A DNA stretch of 64,000 nucleotides from Cyprinodon diabolis (GCA_030533445.1 CM060076.1:3724501-3788500); one strand, 5' to 3'; shown: positions 11,493-23,137, counted from the stretch's first letter. Notes: generated by a model not told the origin, from the sequence alone. A program made the numbers and translations.

Positions 11493-11780
11493 TTTTTTTC
11501 TGTGCAGCCCGGTACCAAATGACCCATGGACCAGTACCGGTCCGCGGCCCGGTGGTTGGGGTTCTAGAAGACAAAACTTCTTCCCACCGAGCAAAAATAG
11601 GTTGAAAAGATAAAGATTTACATCCAAACAACATCTACATTTGGATGAAAAGTGAAAGGTGAAAAGCCGTAATTTTCAGATTGTTGAAAAGACATTGAAA
11701 ACTTGGATTCAATTTTAATTACTGGACAAAATTGGGATAAAATCAGAGCGACTAAAAACAGCCCAATTTTCAACAACTGT

Positions 11781-12120
11781 TTTTCAGTGTAGTCCTGTTT
11801 CTCTGACTGTGAGTGGCTGGATGTGCTCTCTTGCTCCTCGGAGCTAGTCCGCCTGGCTTTGTGTTTCCTGGACGGGGCCACATTTACAGTTGCCTTTTGT
11901 ATCCCTGCTTTCTTTTCTGTCTGCTTCTGTCTCCTTGAACCCCAGTCGGCCTCAGCAGATGGCCGCTCACACTGAGCCTGGTTCTGCTGGAGGTTTCTTC
12001 CTGTTAAAAGGGAGTTTTTCCTCTCCACTGTCGCTACAAGCATGTTGAGTGTGAGGGATTGCTGAAGAGTCGATGCAATCAGCTGGTTTTCCTTAGATAG
12101 AAAACTTTGAATAAATTTGA
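11781..12120 (+). mobile_element. L2 LINE 3' region
   Basis: TCAGTGTAGTCCTGTTTCTC through CCTTAGATAGAAAACTTTGA, the L2 3' UTR; its final tail is degraded. Confidence 0.7.
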
Positions 12121-12599
12121 GTTGGATTATTTCTGGTCTAAATTGGACTGTGACACACCAGCAAGATTTAGCTTAATAACCACCAACTGAATGATGTCTG
12201 GTATTTGGCGGGTTCCCTTGTTTGTGTATTTCCTCCATCTTTCCATTAAGATGGCTGACTGAAAGAGCTTCGTTTACCCTCTTTGTTGTTTGTGAAGGGA
12301 CTGTCTACTGGACGCTGTAAGCTGTTCCCAGGCTGTTTAGGTCATTACATGATAACATAGACGGTAACCAAATGGTTTTTCTTATCAGAGTAGGGAACTC
12401 CAGTTTAATGGCTGCAGGCTTGAATGGAAAAACTGTTCAGGAATTATCCCAACTGCACTTTTGCTTTGCATAAAGGTGCTGCAGTTAACGGCTGAGGAAC
12501 CTCCTGCTTCCTGTGTCTCTGAGTTAAATGCAGAACAGCAGCTTTTATATTTAACCGCTCCGTCGGCTTCCTGCCAAACGGACCAGCAGATAAACTGCT

Positions 12600-12665
12600 G
12601 CCACATCTGGTCCTCAGAGTGGGAATTTCCCGCCCTGGTTGTAAACAACATGACGTCAGCATCAC
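12600..12665. promoter_or_regulatory. Cluster of consensus transcription-factor motifs
   Basis: GGGAATTTCC (12621-12630, NF-kB), overlapping TTTCCCGCC (12626-12634, E2F), GTAAACAA (12641-12648, forkhead) and TGACGTCA (12651-12658, CRE) lie within 38 bp of non-repeat-looking sequence. Each is a full consensus. Function is inferred only. Confidence 0.4.
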
Positions 12666-12769
12666 ACACCGAGAGCTCGCCGTGATTTCCTGAGGGCCGC
12701 ACATCTGAAGGGTCAAACATCCCGTCGCATACTTCCCGTCCTGCTGTCACTGTACGGATACGACGGGCG

Positions 12770-13860
12770 GAACAACTGGAACAATTACTGAAAAATCAGC
12801 CTGCAGATCAGTTTCCAAGCATCTGTTGCTCCCAGATCATGTCTTTCTGTTCACATCAGGGGATGTTTTCTGCATCTGTTTGGGTATCTGACTCAGAAGT
12901 ATTTCAAAATTAGGTTTATTTCAACATTTAGACATAGAAAAACCTCAATGTGTAGCTAAAACTAGCTTTCTTCTGCATCTAAACGTCTGTTTGATTTTAA
13001 AGAATGTCTGGACGACCTTCAGCTTCTCTGCAACCAGTTCGGTTCTGTAACTTTGCACACGAGCTGCTGCCAGAGTCCCCAGAAACCGCAGGAAGCTGAG
13101 GAACGCTCTGTTCGTTACACAAGGAAGAATCCTGCAATCAGGGAGGGCCAGACATTCAGTCAGAAGGCGTTAGGAAACAAAAGGATGAAATGAAAGAAAA
13201 AAAACGCAGGATTATCAGAGGAACCCAGTAGAAACCAGATGACAGAGTGGGAACAATGATGTGGTTTTCATGGGTGGATTTTTTTCTAAATGATTTTTCT
13301 CCATCAGAATGAAGCTGTTTTCTTAGACAGGTTGACTCTCCCTTCCTACCCAGCCTCAGAGTACGCAGATCATGGTGGCAGGTCGGCGGCCAGGAAGATC
13401 ACAAGCAGACAGATTATGTCCTGATCTGACAATACAACACCAAGAGCAAACAAACAGCCGAGGCAGTGAGAGATCAAACCACCAAACAGAGCGTTTAGAG
13501 CTCCTAAGCAGAGGAACATTCCCATAATAAAAACATAGCTGGACCAGAAAACATGAATTGTTTTTTGGACTGAGATAATCCTTAAAGAGACGGTGCTGCG
13601 TTGATGTTTTGGATCTTTATCCCACTGAAAGATGCAAAAATTACAGGTTTTTTTGCTTCGCTGTCAGTTTTTTATTGCAAGGGTCCCAGGAGAAACGGGC
13701 CCACAGCATCACAGATGCTATGGAAGATATTTAACAGCTGTTCTCCTTTATTTCCATCATATTTTTACATATCTATCTAAAATGTCTGTAGAAGGAAAAC
13801 AGAGTGAAACTGAGGATCAGATTCACCAATAAAACTGATTCTGATTATATTCTACTGATG
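12770..13860. other. Non-coding, no gene recognised
   Basis: No repeat family, exon or motif cluster that I can support. Confidence 0.5.
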
Positions 13861-14013
13861 CAGCACCTTAAAACAGAAGCATAGAGTACCTGGAGAGAAC
13901 CCTCATATGAAAAGAGAGAAAAACAAACTAACTGCCTGGAAAAAGTCCCCAGGCTAAGACTCAAACTGAGGATCTTCCTTTACTGCTCCATCATGCAGCC
14001 TGGAAAGCCCCCT

Positions 14014-14514
14014 TTTTTAAAGATTTCCAGAGGACTTCACCATTGAAATTCACCAGAGCTATAGTGAAACTGACAATGTCCACGTGCATGGCAGCTGGAT
14101 TTTGGAATACATCGGGTTAAAGTGAAAAAAAACATTTATTTCCCCTTCCTGATTCCTGATCCTCCACGGACGGGTTGGTCGTTGGATCGCCAACTGGAAG
14201 AGGGAGGATTTGCCATCGAACTTCTGGCCAGAGAAAAAACCCGTAATATGTAGCCGACATTTGGAAGAAGAATGTTTTCAAGATGACTTGGATAATAGCG
14301 CGTTGTGACAAACACCAGATACAGCACTGGGACTTGATCAACAGCCGATACCGCACCGTGACGTCACTAACCAGTAGGTGGCAGTAGTGTTCTCTGATAA
14401 ACATGGATGCCTCCAGTGAAACACATTCACATGAAAATTACTCTTAATCAAAAACACTTATAATTTATTCAACAGTATGTAATAATTTCCTATTTAAAGT
14501 ACTTTTAGAAGTTT
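14014..14514 (+). mobile_element. THAP-bearing transposon relic, uninterrupted copy
   Basis: It matches 5960-6006 plus 6593-7187, without the TTAA insert. It is preceded by a degraded repeat tail at about 13875-14010. Confidence 0.65.
14186..14308 (+). pseudogene. THAP domain C-terminal fragment (transposon)
   Basis: The 41-codon frame reads IANWKREDLPSNFWPEKKPV, then ICSRHLEEECFQDDLD, and stops at TGA. W and the C-x2-H pair are in THAP positions. It is less decayed than the 6.7-kb copy. No first half of the domain is visible upstream. Confidence 0.6.
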
Positions 14515-14964
14515 GAATTCTGAACCTTTTCTCTGACTGAAGCATAAAACTGATGTTATATAAATATGAGGTTTGCAGCGTTTTGTGCTTTTTGTGTTGT
14601 AAAGATTTCTGACACTGGCCCTAACCGGTCCATTAAATAATGGTGCTACTTTATAGCTCTGAACGCTGATCTGGCCAGTATGGACCAGGAGATGTTCTCT
14701 CACAGCTTTATCTCTGCTTATGAGGACCAATACTCCTCTGCCTTGGTTTAATAAAATGTTCAGTTTTGCGGCTGTGAGAAACAGGCCTCTGTGTCCCACC
14801 ATGTTTCCACTGCAGGGAAATTGAAAGTCGTGAAATATTGAAAGAAACGGTTAAAATCTGTTTATTATTTTTGTGTCGTCAGGAAATTTCTACTAGAGCA
14901 GCAAAAGGAGTAGAACTAGGGAGGTGATCAGGAACATCAGGTGTCACCAGAGGGAAATTGAATC

Positions 14965-15103
14965 ATTCATCCATTTTCCATCACGATTATCCCTGCTGGG
15001 GTCGCCGGGGAGCTGGTGTCTATCTGCAGCTGTCAATGGGCGAGAGGCGGGGTCCACCCTGGACAGGTCACCAGTCTATTGTAGGGCAACAGAGACCCAC
15101 AGG
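14965..15103 (+). repeat. Retroelement 3' tail (GGCGGGGTCCACCCTGGACA family), left part
   Basis: It matches the continuous copy at 54655-54985; the rest resumes at 15639. Confidence 0.7.
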
Positions 15104-15638
15104 GTCTCGCAAGCTTGAAAGGTTTCACTCGCAGATCAGTCTGGAGACTCTCCGATAAAGAAAATTTGGAGCCGTTCACCAAACGAACGTCCAATCAGCG
15201 TTGGCTTTGAGGTGGGTTGAGGTGTGACGCAACGAGAAGCGCGACAGTTTAGTCTAAAGAACATGGCGGCTTCAGCCGATGAAACTAGCGTTAGCGTGGC
15301 TATCGAGCAAGTTTTATCGGAATTACAGAGTATTTCTTCACTGAAAGAAGAGCAAAACACTGCTCTGGAGGCTTTTCTCAGAGGAAAAGATGTTTTTGCT
15401 CTTCTCCCGACTGGTTTCGGCAAGAGTTTGATCTATCAGTTGGCTTGTGGTTGTGTTTTCGTCGTCGCTCTGTTAGTACGTCATATGCTTCGTTGATCTG
15501 ATTGGTTTATTTGGCCCGTCTATCACCAACATAGGCCAATCAGCTAACCAGTATTTCCGCTCCTTCCCAAAATTACTTCAACGGAAGGTTTCCAGATGGA
15601 TATGCGGAGCAAATCCATCTGGCGGAGTCAGGTTACGA
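15104..15638 (+). mobile_element. Helicase-exon element, copy B, inserted in a retroelement tail
   Basis: It is the reverse-orientation sister of 1238-1766. It interrupts the retroelement tail between CACAGG and CGAGGAAG, replacing about 50 bp that the 54.7-kb copy retains. Confidence 0.65.
15263..15496 (+). pseudogene. RecQ-like helicase N-terminal exon (copy B)
   Basis: The ATG lies in AACATGGCGG context. The frame reads AASADETSVSVAIEQVLSEL and LLPTGFGKSLIYQLACGC, then stops at 15494-15496. The helicase part up to Walker A is essentially the same as in copy A; the frame stays open upstream to a GTG at 15224. Motifs Ia to VI are absent. Confidence 0.65.
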
Positions 15639-15775
15639 GGAAGCAGGAGTACCCGGAGAGAACCCACGCATGCTCAGGGAGAACATGCAAACTCAATGCA
15701 GAAAAACCCTGCACCGGGAATTGACCCAGAACCTTTTTGCTGTAAGGCAGCAGTGCTACCCACCATGTCACTGAG
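15639..15775 (+). repeat. Retroelement 3' tail, right part
   Basis: AGTACCCGGAGAGAACCCAC, AGAACATGCAAACTC and GGCAGCAGTGCTACCCAC match 54850-54980. Confidence 0.7.
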
Positions 15776-15779
15776 CAAG

Positions 15780-16635
15780 CGGGAAATTAAATCACATAAA
15801 TAAAACAGATTGATCTATGTTCTTAAATTAAAACCTGGAAGTTTGTCATGGAACAATTAATCCTTCTCTTATTCTCTCTGTTCTTACAGTTTTCCAATTG
15901 GTTTATGACCTACAGCCAGATAAGACCGGGTTTGAATAATTTTCCAAACCCATCGGAGCCCAAACCTGCTGAGCAGCAAATGAAAAGCCTGTGGTTTGAA
16001 TAAGGACAGCACAGCAGCAGATCTCCAACCTCCCTTTTTTTTTTTGCAGGGATGGAAAGATGCATCCAGGATGAGAGGAAATGTTTTCTAATTTCAGCAA
16101 ATTCTCTTAGCATTTTGTGAAAAGGCTCAGATCAGAAGCCAAACAGTAGAAAATTAGACCCGATAAATAAAAATGTGGCGCAGAAACGGGAGATCTTCCC
16201 AACGCCGCTGCAGCTTCATCTGGACGAGCTTCGGATCTGAACACTGATGGTCTGTTTCTGGGCTTCTACAGGATTAACATTCATGACAACATGAAGGCCA
16301 TGGAGCCATGGGCGAGCAAGGCTGTACGGTATGGTGTGGTAACACGGGGAGAGAGAGGGAGAGTAATTGGAAGCAGCTGCTGAGCGGGAAGTGTTGCTTC
16401 TGATTGGCTGTTTGGAAGCTGCTCTGCCAACGGTGACGTACTGTAGAACATCCAGGCCGGACCTCGGCTTCCCATCACAACAGTTAGAAACATACAAAAC
16501 TAAATTAAGTCATAAGTCAAATATTTTCTAAAAGAATCAACATCGAGAAGAAAAGTTTCATTCCGTTAACTAATGAACATGAAGCATCTGCTAAAGTAAC
16601 ATCTGGAAACATCTACCTCAGATTCCCAGTTGGAT
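15780..16635. other. Non-coding, no gene recognised
   Basis: Nothing recognised; the open frames at 15903 and 16216 match no family. Confidence 0.45.
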
Positions 16636-16639
16636 TTAG

Positions 16640-16870
16640 GTCTGGACTTTGACTAGGCCACCCTGAGCCATGAACCTGCTCTGATCTAAAGCATCCACAG
16701 TATCTCTAGCTGGATGTTCAGGTTGGTTCTCTTTCCAGGTCCTCACCATCAACCTCCAACAGGTTTTTCTCTCTGGATTGCCTTGGTTTAGCTCCATCCC
16801 TCCTCAACCACAGCATGATTCTCCCATCACCATGCTTCATTGTGGAGATACTGTTAGATTTGAGTCACAG
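16640..16870 (-). repeat. Tc1/mariner-like relic
   Basis: On the minus strand GAAGCATGGTGATGGGAGAA and CATGCTGTGG recall the Tc1 transposase region, and GACTTTGACTAGGCCA a common Tc1 flank. Too decayed for limits. Confidence 0.35.
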
Positions 16871-17109
16871 TGTTTTGCCTTTAGGCCTAAAGCTTCAGTT
16901 TCAATCTGAACCCAGGGGAGCATCCATTTCCATCTCTGTTGGTTGTCTTTTTCCCAATTTCTGAGACCTCTGACTAGCAGCTGTCTCACCTGCGCTGCAG
17001 CTCCTCCAGAGCCTCTTGGCTTCTTCTCCCTGCCATCAATTCGTATCCGTTTTTTAGTAGCTGCTCCATCCGTCTCCACATATAGATGATGGAAGGTTGA
17101 GATACTGTT

Positions 17110-18112
17110 TTAGAACATAGTGCCCCTTTCACACCTAGCAGGGGCATTAGGAGAGGGCGAATGCCTGACCTACGCTGGCATACGTTGGATGAGTTATGGG
17201 TCCGTTTTGTATAAGTTATGAGCATGTTGAAGCATGCTGGCATACATTAACATTCGGCAAGTACGTCGAGAAATATTGCTAAAATATCTGGATGTATGCC
17301 AGCGTACGCCAGACGCGGGCCTTAAGTTACAGGTAAGTTTTCTGATCGTTGACATACGTTAAGTGTAAGTTACTCATAAGTCGTGGCGTCTAGCTTATCC
17401 TAAACCTATGGGTAACTTGTGCATAACTTAAACGTAACTTATCAAGAACTTCTCTCAAACGCATATCAACGTATTTGACGTGTCACAGACGACCGCTGAA
17501 CGTGTTTCTAACTTCCAGCTACTGTATAATGGCGTATTGGCAGCGTTTTGGTAAAGAGGGGGTTCACAGGAGGAGACCATCAGTTCGCTCGCTCCTGAGG
17601 GGAGCAGCTTCAACTGATGCATCTTAATGCCCATGAAATGATGCTTCATTACACTGCTGTGCGTTATGCATAGGTTAGGCTGTCATTGGACAGAAGTTCT
17701 GGGCTCGTTAAGAATACACTATATGCCCAAAATTGAAAAATTAAATAGAAAGTTCAGCGTATGCCGGCGTTTTAAGAGATTCTGGGACATCAGGTATACG
17801 CTGGCTAAACTGACAAGGTACTTTAAGGTAGTTACTTTACTTGGATTTTCACTTTATTTGGATTATTTTTTACATACTGTATGCATATATATACATACAG
17901 ATATATATACAGAAGAGCTATATGAAGAGCTATATGTGTATATATTTTATCACTTTTTATTCTTATTTTTGTTTTATCTTTATTATATTGTATAGTTGGT
18001 ACGTGTATATATTATATAAAACTGTAACTGGAGCGTGTAACAAAAGTAATTTCCCTCTGGGATTATTAAAGTATTTCTGATTCTGATTCTGAAGGTGTGA
18101 CAGGGCCCTTAC
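17110..18112. mobile_element. Possible CACACC-ended MITE containing a LINE tail
   Basis: TGCCCCTTTCACACC near 17120 is echoed by GGTGTGACAGGGCCC near 18095. The interior has repeated GCATACG and TAACTTA motifs. The stretch ending GGGATTATTAAAGTATTTCTGATTCTG (about 18000-18092) looks like a LINE or SINE tail. Confidence 0.35.
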
Positions 18113-18167
18113 CCAACTTTAAACTAAACCAGAACTTCCTCCCTGACCCATCTGCTGGGTTCCTTAA

Positions 18168-18505
18168 AGGTATAGTGGAGGATTTTTTAAAAACAAATAA
18201 GCACATGCACAACCCCGTACCCGCTCCCGAGAGGGAACACCTATTAATCCGTGCGAGAGCGTGCATGAGCCCATTTCTCCTCGTGCAGGATCTGTTTAAA
18301 AGTTCTCCTTGCATCACTCATACAAGCTTACTTTCGAAAAGAAGATGCACATTTTTCACTGTCAGAATCACCAACAGTAAGGGAAAATGGGGACGAGCAC
18401 GTAGGATGGCCTTACGTAAACATAGAATCACCAGATTGATTCACAATTGGGAGGACCTGTTATTTTGATGATCCACCTGGAAAAAGAACATCCTCCACTG
18501 TACCT
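18168..18505. mobile_element. TTAA-target MITE, AGGTAYAGTGGAGGAT ends
   Basis: The inverted ends AGGTATAGTGGAGGAT and ATCCTCCACTGTACCT are flanked by TTAA at 18164-18167 and 18506-18509. Its 338 bp have no transposase; an open frame runs through both ends and is not a gene. Confidence 0.8.
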
Positions 18506-18509
18506 TTAA

Positions 18510-19272
18510 CCTTCATGATGTCACCATGCTGCTTGTTCTCTAACGTTGTTTGAAGCACCTGTTAGCAAAGAGCTGCATTTAGATCCAGAATAAAGCAGAC
18601 AGCTGGAATGTGATCAGATGATTTCTGATGACAGCTGATTGGAATGGATTTTACTTCCAGGAATCAGAGGAATACGGCTGTATAATTTGGTTGAATTGTT
18701 TCTCTAAAGTGCTTTAAGATGAAATGTTGTGAATTTGCGATTTAGCACGGAATTTCACAACCAAAAGTTTGCTGTAATGTTTTAATCACTGTTGATATTT
18801 TAAGAAGCTGTCAGAATCTCTTCTCTTCAAGCAGGTACATGTATGAATGTATCCATGCATGTCCTAAAGGCAGCTTAGGATTAGCATAAGGTCACAAAGG
18901 AAGTCATAAAAACAATAAATCCTCTTAACAGGACAGATCCCATCCTGAACACAAAGAAAACTGGAAGGGTTGAAATTGACTGGATTTATTAAATCAAAGA
19001 CAGATGCTCATAAAAGGGGAAACTTTCCAGGAGAGCTGCACTGCAGAGGCAGGTTGTCACCGTTTTCCCAATCAATGCCAGAAGCGCACACAGGAAGTCA
19101 GTCCCAATGGGAATTTAATAAAGTAATGAATTTAAGTTTCTCCTTCACTAATGGTTGGATTAGGGTTAGTCTCCAGGGAAGAGGATGAACCTATCATGGT
19201 TCTCCCCTTTTGGGACTTTGAGTTTTTAGTTGTAATATTTCTTTTTAGTTGTTGATCTTTGGTTTATTTTCC
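18510..19272. other. Non-coding, no gene recognised
   Basis: Nothing recognised. Confidence 0.45.
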
Positions 19273-19506
19273 ATTCTGTGCAGTGTTGGGCATGTTACTT
19301 TGAAAAAGTAATTAGTTATAGTTACTAGTTACTTCTCCCAAAAAGTAACTGAGTTAGTAACTGAGTTACTCCACAATAAAAGTAACTAGTTACTAGTAAA
19401 AGTAACTATTGCGTTAATTTTGCGAGTGTATGAAATTAATAACTGGGGATTTCTAATTCTGAAATCCTGTGTTTGGGTTGTTATAGATACTGCAACATGT
19501 AGCTAC

Positions 19507-19569
19507 ATCCATCCATCCATCCATCCATCCATCCATCCATCCATCCATCCATCCATCCATCCATCCATC
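19507..19569. repeat. (ATCC)n microsatellite
   Basis: About 15 tandem ATCC units inside the outer hAT. Confidence 0.95.
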
Positions 19570-19848
19570 TTTCTCCCTTTCTCCATATAGGCTAATGATC
19601 GTTAAGGCTCTCCATAGTTCCCCGTGGCGCGAGCACAGGGTGGCTGTTACGCGCCTTTAGCGAGCATGCGCGTTTCCTGTCGCTTGCGCTGTGAATCGTG
19701 CCGCCGCGCTGTGCGGAGATGCAGGGGAAACCGTATCTGATGGGGAAACGCAGCTCGACGTAACACCAGTATTTCCATCTGGAAAGCGCTGTTTTGCTGC
19801 TGGAGTCCTCCTCTCTCTCCATCCTCCCCTCTCTCATGACACGCGCAC

Positions 19849-20359
19849 TAGAGACTGACACGGGAGTGGATTTTCACTCCTGTCCCGTCCCACTCCCACA
19901 GAAAAAAATTGTGTCCCATCCCGATCCCGGGCCAGAGTAGAAATCTAAATCCTGTCCCGTCCCACTCCTGGTGAAATTACTCCCGCTCCCATCCCGCTCC
20001 CATTCAGAATGACTCCCGCTCCTGCACCACTCCCATTCTTGTTTTTGTTTTTTTGAGCGCGGGTGAATAACTCAGAGCGGAAGCGCTGTTGGTTTTTGGG
20101 TCGTGTAGTTTTTTTGACTCGCATTATAGTGTAGGCTTCAAGGAAGGATTTTTTTTTTTCTATTTTACTTTTTTTTTTGGCATGGATCCTAGTTTTTTTT
20201 TAGTTACTATTGGTTTGCTCCCTCTCTCATCTGCTCCCGTTAATGTTTAATCCTGTACCGTCCCAATCACGTGATCGTTACTAATACTGACTCCCATCCC
20301 ACGGGAATCCCACGGGAATCCCGTGACCCGTGGGATTCCCGAAAAAATGTCAGTCTCTA
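19849..20359. mobile_element. Nested hAT-like MITE, TAGAGACTGACA ends (copy 1)
   Basis: The 12-bp inverted ends TAGAGACTGACA have flanks acgcgcac and gcgcgcac (7 of 8). The interior is repeats of CCCGTCCCACTCCC type and an internal CACGTGATCG. A second copy, reversed, is at 62262-62887. Confidence 0.82.
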
Positions 20360-20522
20360 GCGCGCACAAGTCCTATCATGAAAAAATGTTAATTGTGCGA
20401 CCTGAGTAACGTGCAGTAACGGGGTGTCGGCAATTGTAACTGCGTTATAGTTACAGTAAGAGTAATCATTTTTTAGTAACGCCGTTACTTTCAACGCTGT
20501 TACTCCCATCACTGATTCTGTG

Positions 20523-21650
20523 TTATTTTTAAGCAGTCTTTAGTTACTCTCTGTTGCCCCCTGGTGCCTGTATCCTTTCCCCTAGCTCCCTTCTAGTCTC
20601 TTCCATCCACACCTGCTGCATATTATCTTAATACCCCAGTCTATCTTCTGTCTCCCTGTGCAGTGCTGGTTCTTTGTTGTTTGTTAGTTGCTTCCTCGTC
20701 TCTGACTTTACACCATTTCCCTGATGTTTGCTGTTTTTTTCGGGGGTTCTCTGTATTTTTTGTGCTTTGGATGTTTGCCTCAGTGTGCATTAAATCTAGA
20801 AGAACTCTTCTGCTTTTGGGCCCTCAGGCAACCTCACCACCCTTGTTGACAGAACCAAACTCTTTAAATTAGCTTTCTCTCAAAGGTTCTGTACCTTTTT
20901 TTCCACATTTGATAGAACTTTATTGATTAGAAATATAGACAATCAGATTATCCCGAAGCTTGAAAAAAAGCTTGTTTTTTAACTTTTTTGGAATGACTTT
21001 GACCTGGATGACTGAGGATCTTCACCAGAACAATCCAATTAGCAATAAATGGTTTAAAGATCTCCACAAACAGGAAAGATTACGTTTTTTTAATGCAAAA
21101 AAGTTTGGAGTTTGAGTATAAATTAAAACATTGAACTTGCTAACGTTTTTTAAGTGGTAAATTTGACAGAAAAAGATTTAAAAATTCATCCGAAATCAGA
21201 ATGTATCGTAAAAAAATGGCGGCGCTCAGCCCTGCAGCAGGATAACTCAACTTCTCTGCTTTTCTATTTAATCTAACTGTCTGTATAAAGTTGCTATACA
21301 AGTAAAATTTATTTAATAAAAGACATTTTCAACCACACCTAAATTTATTATAGAAACAGGCTGAATAGATCCGCCCTATGGATCAGGATGGATAGAGATC
21401 AGTGTCTAATGACTCACCAGGTGCTCCTGCAGCCAAATAAATCAGGTTTACCAGAGTTTCTATCATAAATGCATCCATCCTAACATTATTGGGCCTATAT
21501 GTTCAGATTTAGAGCTCCATTTAGACCCCTGAGCTGATTCTCAGGACCAAACGCAACAATTTAAAGACACGTTGGACCAACCCTCCCAAAGCAGCTCTCT
21601 GCAGACAGAAGACTCCTGAAATTACAGCTGCAGGCTGTAAATAAACCTCA
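20523..21650. other. Non-coding; dispersed repeat fragment near 20.95 kb
   Basis: GAAGCTTGAAAAAAAGCTTG and ACCTGGATGACTGAGGATC at 20943-21010 belong to the family at 2.1 kb. No gene recognised in the rest. Confidence 0.45.
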
Positions 21651-21655
21651 TTATG

Positions 21656-21728
21656 ATGAGCTGGACTAGTGGTCTAGTGATTAGGGCACAGAGCTTGGAA
21701 TCCAGAGGTTCTGAGTTCGAGCCTATGG
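21656..21728 (+). repeat. tRNA-derived SINE head
   Basis: AGTGGTCTAGTGATTAGGGC (A-box-like) and TGAGTTCGAGCC (B-box-like) match the SINE at 49270-49512. It lacks a foldable acceptor stem, so it is not a tRNA gene. Confidence 0.55.
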
Positions 21729-21734
21729 AAGTAA

Positions 21735-22540
21735 ATCTGTGTCGCTGTTTGAATTAAAAATGCTACTGAAATTTAAATGTATGTTTGTACTTACTGATTC
21801 AGTGTTAAAATATATTCCGAACACATTTTTGACCTAAAAAGAAGCTCATTGTCATTATTTCTATACATTTAAATTGCATTTGTTATTTTCTCTTCAAGCT
21901 AAAAATTCACATTACTATTTCAAAGTGATTAAATTTTCAATACTTATGTTTTAGTTTAATTTTTTCAGTGTTTAAAAAAAATCTGCATATAAAAAAATTC
22001 AACCTTTCAAAATTCAAACTCAATATTTTCAGCCTCCTGAGATTCAACTGGCTCTATTTCACCGTCTTAAATTCGGCGTCTAAATTCAGTGTAAAAAGCG
22101 TAACAGTTGCTCCTCGGATGTAACCAGCTCTCTCATTGGTTCATTTGTGAACCAAATGTGGCAGTTTAAACAGTGAGAGAGCTGATTCCGTCTGAGAAAC
22201 TGTGATTGGTTCAACTGGTTTTCAGTATGCTCAGGGACCTGGAAAAGATCAAACAAATCATGATTGTAAATGTTCCTGTTTTAGAAAACATAAAGATTGA
22301 ATCATATCATTAGTGAGTTTGAATATTTTATAATCATATGGTCACCTTCACTCCATTATGGACCGCTGTAGAGCTTATTAGAACCACGCTGAGATCACCT
22401 GGAGGTTACTGCTGTGTTCACACCAACACAAAGCAACCTGAGGAATGAACAAAACCCTTGAAGCTCCAGGAGGGTCATCTATTGCCCCATTTAAACTAGC
22501 CTTTCGAAACCGTGCAAGTATGGTAACTGAGCTAACTGTT
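21735..22540. other. Non-coding, AT-rich
   Basis: Nothing recognised. Confidence 0.45.
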
Positions 22541-22541
22541 A

Positions 22542-23137
22542 TCTCTCTATCTCTATTCTCCCACTCTGCAGAATCTGTTAGTTCAATCTCTAACGTTCTG
22601 CTCTCTCTGCTTTTTCTCATAGTAGCTTCATCTGGTCTGTTCCTGTTTGGCAGTGACTCCATCCTGGAGAGAAATATCAGCTGTGCTGCTGCCATCAACA
22701 CCTTTGTTAATAGATGTTGGAGATCTGTTTTTCAGTTTAGTCCTGTTTCTCTGACTGTGGCTGGCTGGATGTGCTCTCTTCATCCTCTGACATGGGAGCT
22801 GGCTCGGGGCTCGACTGCCTGGCTGTGTTTCCTGGATGGGGCCGCCTTTTACAGTTGCTTTTGGTATTGCCTTGAACCCCAGTCAGCCTCAGCAGATGGC
22901 CGCTCACACTGAGCCTGGTTCTGCTGGAGGTTTCTTCCTGTTAAAAGGGAGTTTTCCTCTCCACTGTCGCTACAAGCATGCTTTGTGTGAGGGATTGCCT
23001 TCGAGTCAATGAGTCAGCTGGTTTTCCTTAGATAGAAAATTTTGAATCAATTTGACTGGATGATCTGGTGAACTATAAAGATCCTTGGGATGACATGTGT
23101 TATGAATTGGTGCTATAGAAATAAACTGAATTGATTA
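22542..23137 (+). mobile_element. L2 LINE 3' region
   Basis: CTCTATTCTCCCACTCTGCAG through AAATAAACTGAATTGA, nearly the whole L2 3' UTR with the ATTGA-type tail. The 155-codon frame across it is a chance frame in non-coding sequence. Confidence 0.8.

Larger units (their letters stand above)
9905..11561. mobile_element. hAT-like element containing an RLE-type LINE
   Basis: The left end GGTCTCCAACC...CACGGACCG and right end CGGTCCGCGG...GGTTGGGG correspond to a common vertebrate hAT end with CCCCAACC. Flanks ttgtagaa and ttctagaa (7 of 8) suit an 8-bp duplication. The outermost bases are degraded, so the limits are approximate. 9301-9904 holds nothing else I recognise. Confidence 0.5.
19281..20514. 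mobile_element. Nonautonomous hAT element with another hAT nested in it
   Basis: It begins CAGTGTTGGGCATGTTAC and ends with the related GTTACTCCCATCACTG. Exact 8-bp duplications ATTCTGTG are at 19273-19280 and 20515-20522. AAAGTAACTnAGTTAC repeats line both ends. An ATCC microsatellite is at 19507-19569. No transposase. Confidence 0.88.

Noticed and set aside
12385..12750. 121-codon minus frame over the motif cluster
   Set aside because: Overlapping frames are open on both strands; no splice sites or homology support coding.
17666..18080. Hydrophobic frames rich in Tyr, Phe and Ile
   Set aside because: AT-rich LINE-tail sequence mimics membrane segments; no start context or family.
18097..18468. 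123-codon frame through the TTAA MITE
   Set aside because: It crosses the MITE terminus and has no homology I recognise.
22445..22912. 155-codon open frame
   Set aside because: It lies across the non-coding L2 3' UTR; the same chance frame appears in other copies.
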